NCBI GenBank assembly: GCA_938046585.1
Contig: CALIWR010000028.1
Coordinates: forward strand, 6,227 to 70,226
DNA: 64,000 nucleotides
Direction: 5' to 3'
Source: an uncultured Propionibacteriaceae bacterium
GTDB lineage: Bacteria > Actinomycetota > Actinomycetes > Propionibacteriales > Propionibacteriaceae
Below the pieces are notes generated by a model. That model was given only the letters and a program-made list of their open reading frames with translations. It had not been told where the DNA came from and searched no databases. The position numbers and the translations under genes are program-made. Below are positions 61,735 through 64,000 of this stretch, piece after piece (positions within the stretch are counted from its first letter, which is position 1; every line of letters begins with the position of its first letter).

Positions 61735-63168
61735 TTACACCTCCAAGCCCGGGTAGAGCGGCTTGGCTGCCACCAATTCCTTAGCCTGGGCCCGGACCCG
61801 CTCGGCCAGCCCGTCCGCGATCAGGTATTTGGCTTTGCCCGGGCCAGTCTTGGTCTGGACCGGGCGGGTGGCCTCCAGCACATCCGCGATCAGGTTTGCC
61901 ACCACGGTGAACTCGTCGGCGCCGAAACCGCGTGAGGTCAGCGCCGGGGTCCCGATCCGGACCCCGGTGGTATACCAGGCGCCGTTCGGGTCCTGCGGCA
62001 CCGAATTGCGGTTGGTGACGATCCCCGAGTCCAGCAGGGCGCCCTCGGCCTGGCGGCCGGTCAGCCCGTAGTCGCGTACGTCGATCAGCACCAGGTGGTT
62101 ATCGGTGCCGCCGGTGACTAGCCGGACCCCGCGCGCCAGCAGCCCCTCGGCCAAGGTCTTAGCGTTCGCTGCGACCGCCTGGGCGTACGCCCGGAAAGCC
62201 TCGGTCCGGGCCTCGGCGAAGGCCACAGCCTTGGCCGCCATGATGTGCGACAGGGGGCCGCCGAGCACCATCGGGCAGCCCTTGTCGACGCTCGCCGCGT
62301 AGTCGCCGGTAGCCAGGACGAAACCGCCCCGGGGGCCGCGCAGCGATTTGTGGGTGGTGGAGGCGACTAGGTCCGCGTAACCGACCGGGTTCTCCTCACC
62401 GGTGAAGACCTGCCCGGCGACCAGCCCGGCGAAATGCGCCATGTCGACGAACAAGGTGGCGCCGACTTCGGTGGCGATTTCCTTCAGCCGGGCGAAGTTC
62501 AGCCGCCGCGGGTAGGCCGAATAACCGGCCACCAGGATCAGCGGCTTGAAGTCGCGGGCGTCGGCCAGCAGCCGGTCGTAATCGACCAGGCCGGTTTCGG
62601 GGTCGGTCCCGTACGCCCGTTGGGCGAACATCTTGCCTGAGATGTTGTGCCGGAAACCGTGGGTGAGGTGACCGCCGGCGTCGAGCGACATTCCCATCAC
62701 CCGCTGCTGGTTGAAGTCACGCCGCAGCGCCTCCCAGTCCTGCTCGGTGAGGTCGTTGACGGTTTTCGCGCCCAGCCGTTGCAGGGTCGGCGACTCGACC
62801 CGGTGTTGCAGGATCGCCCAGTACGCGACCAGGTTGGCGTCGATCCCGGAGTGCGGCTGCACGTAGGCGTATTCGGCGCCGAAGAGTTCCCGGCAGTGCT
62901 CGGCGGCCACCACTTCGACGGTGTCGACGTTCTGGCAGCCGGCGTAGAAACGGTGCCCGATAGTTCCCTCGGCGTACTTGTCGGACAGCCAGGTTCCCAT
63001 CGTCAGCAGCACCGGCAGCGAGGCGTAGTTCTCGCTCGCGATCAGTTTCAGCGAGCCGCGCTGGTCGGTCAGCTCGCTGGTGATGGCCCCCGCGATCCGG
63101 GGTTCGACGCTGCCGATGATGTCCAGGATCTGACGGTAGGCGGCGGTGGCAGTGGCAGTGACGTCCAT
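61735..63168 (-). CDS. glyA: Serine hydroxymethyltransferase, long form
   Basis: This PLP enzyme interconverts serine and glycine with tetrahydrofolate. PLP Lys274 lies in ASTTHKSLRGPRGG, and LIASENYAS and HFAGLVAGQ are typical. At 477 aa it is ~55 aa longer than common bacterial GlyA, with an insert near residues 120-175 (RVESPTLQRLGAKTVNDL), as in a less common long subgroup. ATG 63168 follows GAGGAGCC; the open frame upstream to 63228 is not conserved. Confidence 0.94.
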   Translation of the reverse strand: MDVTATATAAYRQILDIIGSVEPRIAGAITSELTDQRGSLKLIASENYASLPVLLTMGTWLSDKYAEGTIGHRFYAGCQNVDTVEVVAAEHCRELFGAEYAYVQPHSGIDANLVAYWAILQHRVESPTLQRLGAKTVNDLTEQDWEALRRDFNQQRVMGMSLDAGGHLTHGFRHNISGKMFAQRAYGTDPETGLVDYDRLLADARDFKPLILVAGYSAYPRRLNFARLKEIATEVGATLFVDMAHFAGLVAGQVFTGEENPVGYADLVASTTHKSLRGPRGGFVLATGDYAASVDKGCPMVLGGPLSHIMAAKAVAFAEARTEAFRAYAQAVAANAKTLAEGLLARGVRLVTGGTDNHLVLIDVRDYGLTGRQAEGALLDSGIVTNRNSVPQDPNGAWYTTGVRIGTPALTSRGFGADEFTVVANLIADVLEATRPVQTKTGPGKAKYLIADGLAERVRAQAKELVAAKPLYPGLEV

Positions 63169-63656
63169 GTGGCTCCTCGGTCGGGGTTGCCGGCAGCCTA
63201 TCGGTGCCCCTGCGGCCTTGTCTGGCAAGGTGCCGGGTTTGCTCGGGTGTTTCTCGGCGGCCGGCCGGGTACGGGCCGTGGGCAGGCTGGGGCTATGGGT
63301 ACGCGGCTGTCGTTGCCTGCTGGGCGGGTCTGGGGGAGCTCACGCCCTAGAGTTGCCGGTTAGGCCCTTGCGTGATCGGAAGAACACGCGTCATGATGAA
63401 GTGCTGACTTATGCGCCTGGTGGTGATCGGATGCCCGCTGTTCTCCTGAGTTTGAACGATCCAAAAGTCTATTGCTGGCGTCTGCAAGTGACTACGGCGA
63501 GGGAGACAGTGGCCTCTGGCTAGGGGAAACACTGGATCTGGCCGAGAATCAATGGTCAATGGTCTTCCCGAGGGGGCTTTGTGGGGGGGTTGACATGGCG
63601 GCGCCGCAGTGGCAGGCTGACCTTGTCTCTGGCACCCCCCTTCGCAGGAGGAATCG
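63169..63656. other. Poorly coding region upstream of glyA
   Basis: This 488-bp stretch holds no convincing gene. The first part should contain the glyA promoter on the minus strand. The part from about 63370 to 63560 is less GC-rich than its surroundings. A TTGACA hexamer at 63590-63595 could be a -35 element for the following plus-strand frame, but no good -10 is seen. Confidence 0.5.
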
Positions 63657-64000
63657 ATGCTTACGGCATTCGAGGTTACGGTGCTCGCGCAGCCTGCGCT
63701 GGGCTGTCCGGCGCCGGGTGGCGGCCCGGGTGTGACTGCCCGCTCAGGCCAGACGACAGCGGCAGGCGGCTGTGGCCGGCAGGCCCGCTACCGCAGCCGA
63801 GAGCGGCTCCGGCTCGCGAGTCGGGCTCTTGCTTTTGCCTGTGAGGGTCAGCAGCAGGCGCGGACGGGTGAGTCGAAGGCCCTGTCTTCTGTGAAGGCCC
63901 AGGGGTTGGTGGTGGCGTGGAACCGGGACCAGTCGAGGCCGCGGTTGGGCGTGAACCATCGTGAGGTTTCGGGTCGTCTGGCAGATGTGCAGCGGCTATC
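63657..64000 (+). CDS. Partial open frame of unknown function at the window end
   Basis: From ATG 63657, with AGGAGG five bases upstream, 114 codons are open to the end of the window without a stop. The start reads MLTAFEVTVLAQPALGC; later parts include SRERLRLASRALAFACEGQ and VVAWNRDQSRPRLGVNH. It is Arg-, Gln- and Ala-rich. I do not recognise it; the gene continues beyond the window. The strong ribosome site supports it, but the composition is not typical. Confidence 0.45.
   Translation, partial: MLTAFEVTVLAQPALGCPAPGGGPGVTARSGQTTAAGGCGRQARYRSRERLRLASRALAFACEGQQQARTGESKALSSVKAQGLVVAWNRDQSRPRLGVNHREVSGRLADVQRL

Noticed and set aside
1..64000. tRNA genes, CRISPR arrays, transposases or prophage genes
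   Set aside because: Read on both strands, I found no tRNA T-loop context, no regularly spaced repeat array and no recognisable transposase, integrase or phage structural protein.

Overview
This is a high-GC actinobacterial chromosome segment. GC is about two thirds by eye, GTG starts are frequent, and many genes overlap by 4 bp (ATGA/GTGA). The gene content (menaquinone-type NADH dehydrogenase, succinylase-branch dapD/dapE, GlgC with a maltose-1-phosphate-type GlgA, ThrE exporter, GlnE next to a GlnA2-like synthetase, DprE1/DprE2, a membrane Ser/Thr kinase) points to Actinomycetota. A Propionibacteriales-like host is my best guess, but it cannot be proven from this window.

Layout. (1) 1-13.7 kb: nuoE-F-G-H-I-J-K-L-M-N of respiratory complex I on the plus strand, followed at once by a polyprenyl diphosphate synthase that probably makes the menaquinone side chain. 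(2) 13.9-16.4 kb: a secreted or anchored low-complexity protein and a degenerate sensor-kinase-like protein. (3) 16.4-17.9 kb: nadE and a DNA-3-methyladenine glycosylase I, divergent. (4) 18.0-20.8 kb: a two-gene cassette of a DUF262/GmrS-like protein and a HipA-like kinase. The first gene is clearly AT-richer than the host. This is the best candidate for an undescribed defence or toxin-antitoxin-type system here. (5) 20.9-24.3 kb: an M13 peptidase, a repeat-bearing intergenic region and a membrane-anchored lysozyme-fold protein.

(6) 24.3-38.4 kb: a block with the same order as the Mycobacterium tuberculosis Rv1201c-Rv1234 neighbourhood (dapD, dapE, LOG-family gene, DivIVA-like gene, DUF3117, glgA<->glgC, O-methyltransferase, tatB, mrp, DUF1003, PRC/MgtE_N/CBS protein, stress-protein-17M-like protein). 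Here dapA sits where sigE-rseA-htrA lie in mycobacteria. (7) 38.4-47.2 kb: psd-pssA phospholipid genes, TrpB2-type synthase, Xaa-Pro aminopeptidase, zinc-ribbon coiled-coil protein, RNB ribonuclease, and a PaaX-like regulator divergent from a CPBP membrane protease. (8) 47.2-51.4 kb: a small orphan gene, an AT-rich DEDDh exonuclease, the RNase P RNA gene, methionine aminopeptidase and two small actinobacterial genes. (9) 51.7-57.6 kb: GlnA2-like synthetase, SCP-like protein, glnE and a DMT transporter. (10) 57.8-64 kb: dprE1-dprE2, a Ser/Thr kinase with an extracellular septum-formation-like domain, glyA, a poorly coding stretch, and a partial open frame running off the end.

Most of the window is core metabolism. 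The AT-rich genes at 18.0-19.6 kb and 47.6-48.8 kb stand out as likely horizontal acquisitions. I found no tRNA, CRISPR array, transposase or prophage module.
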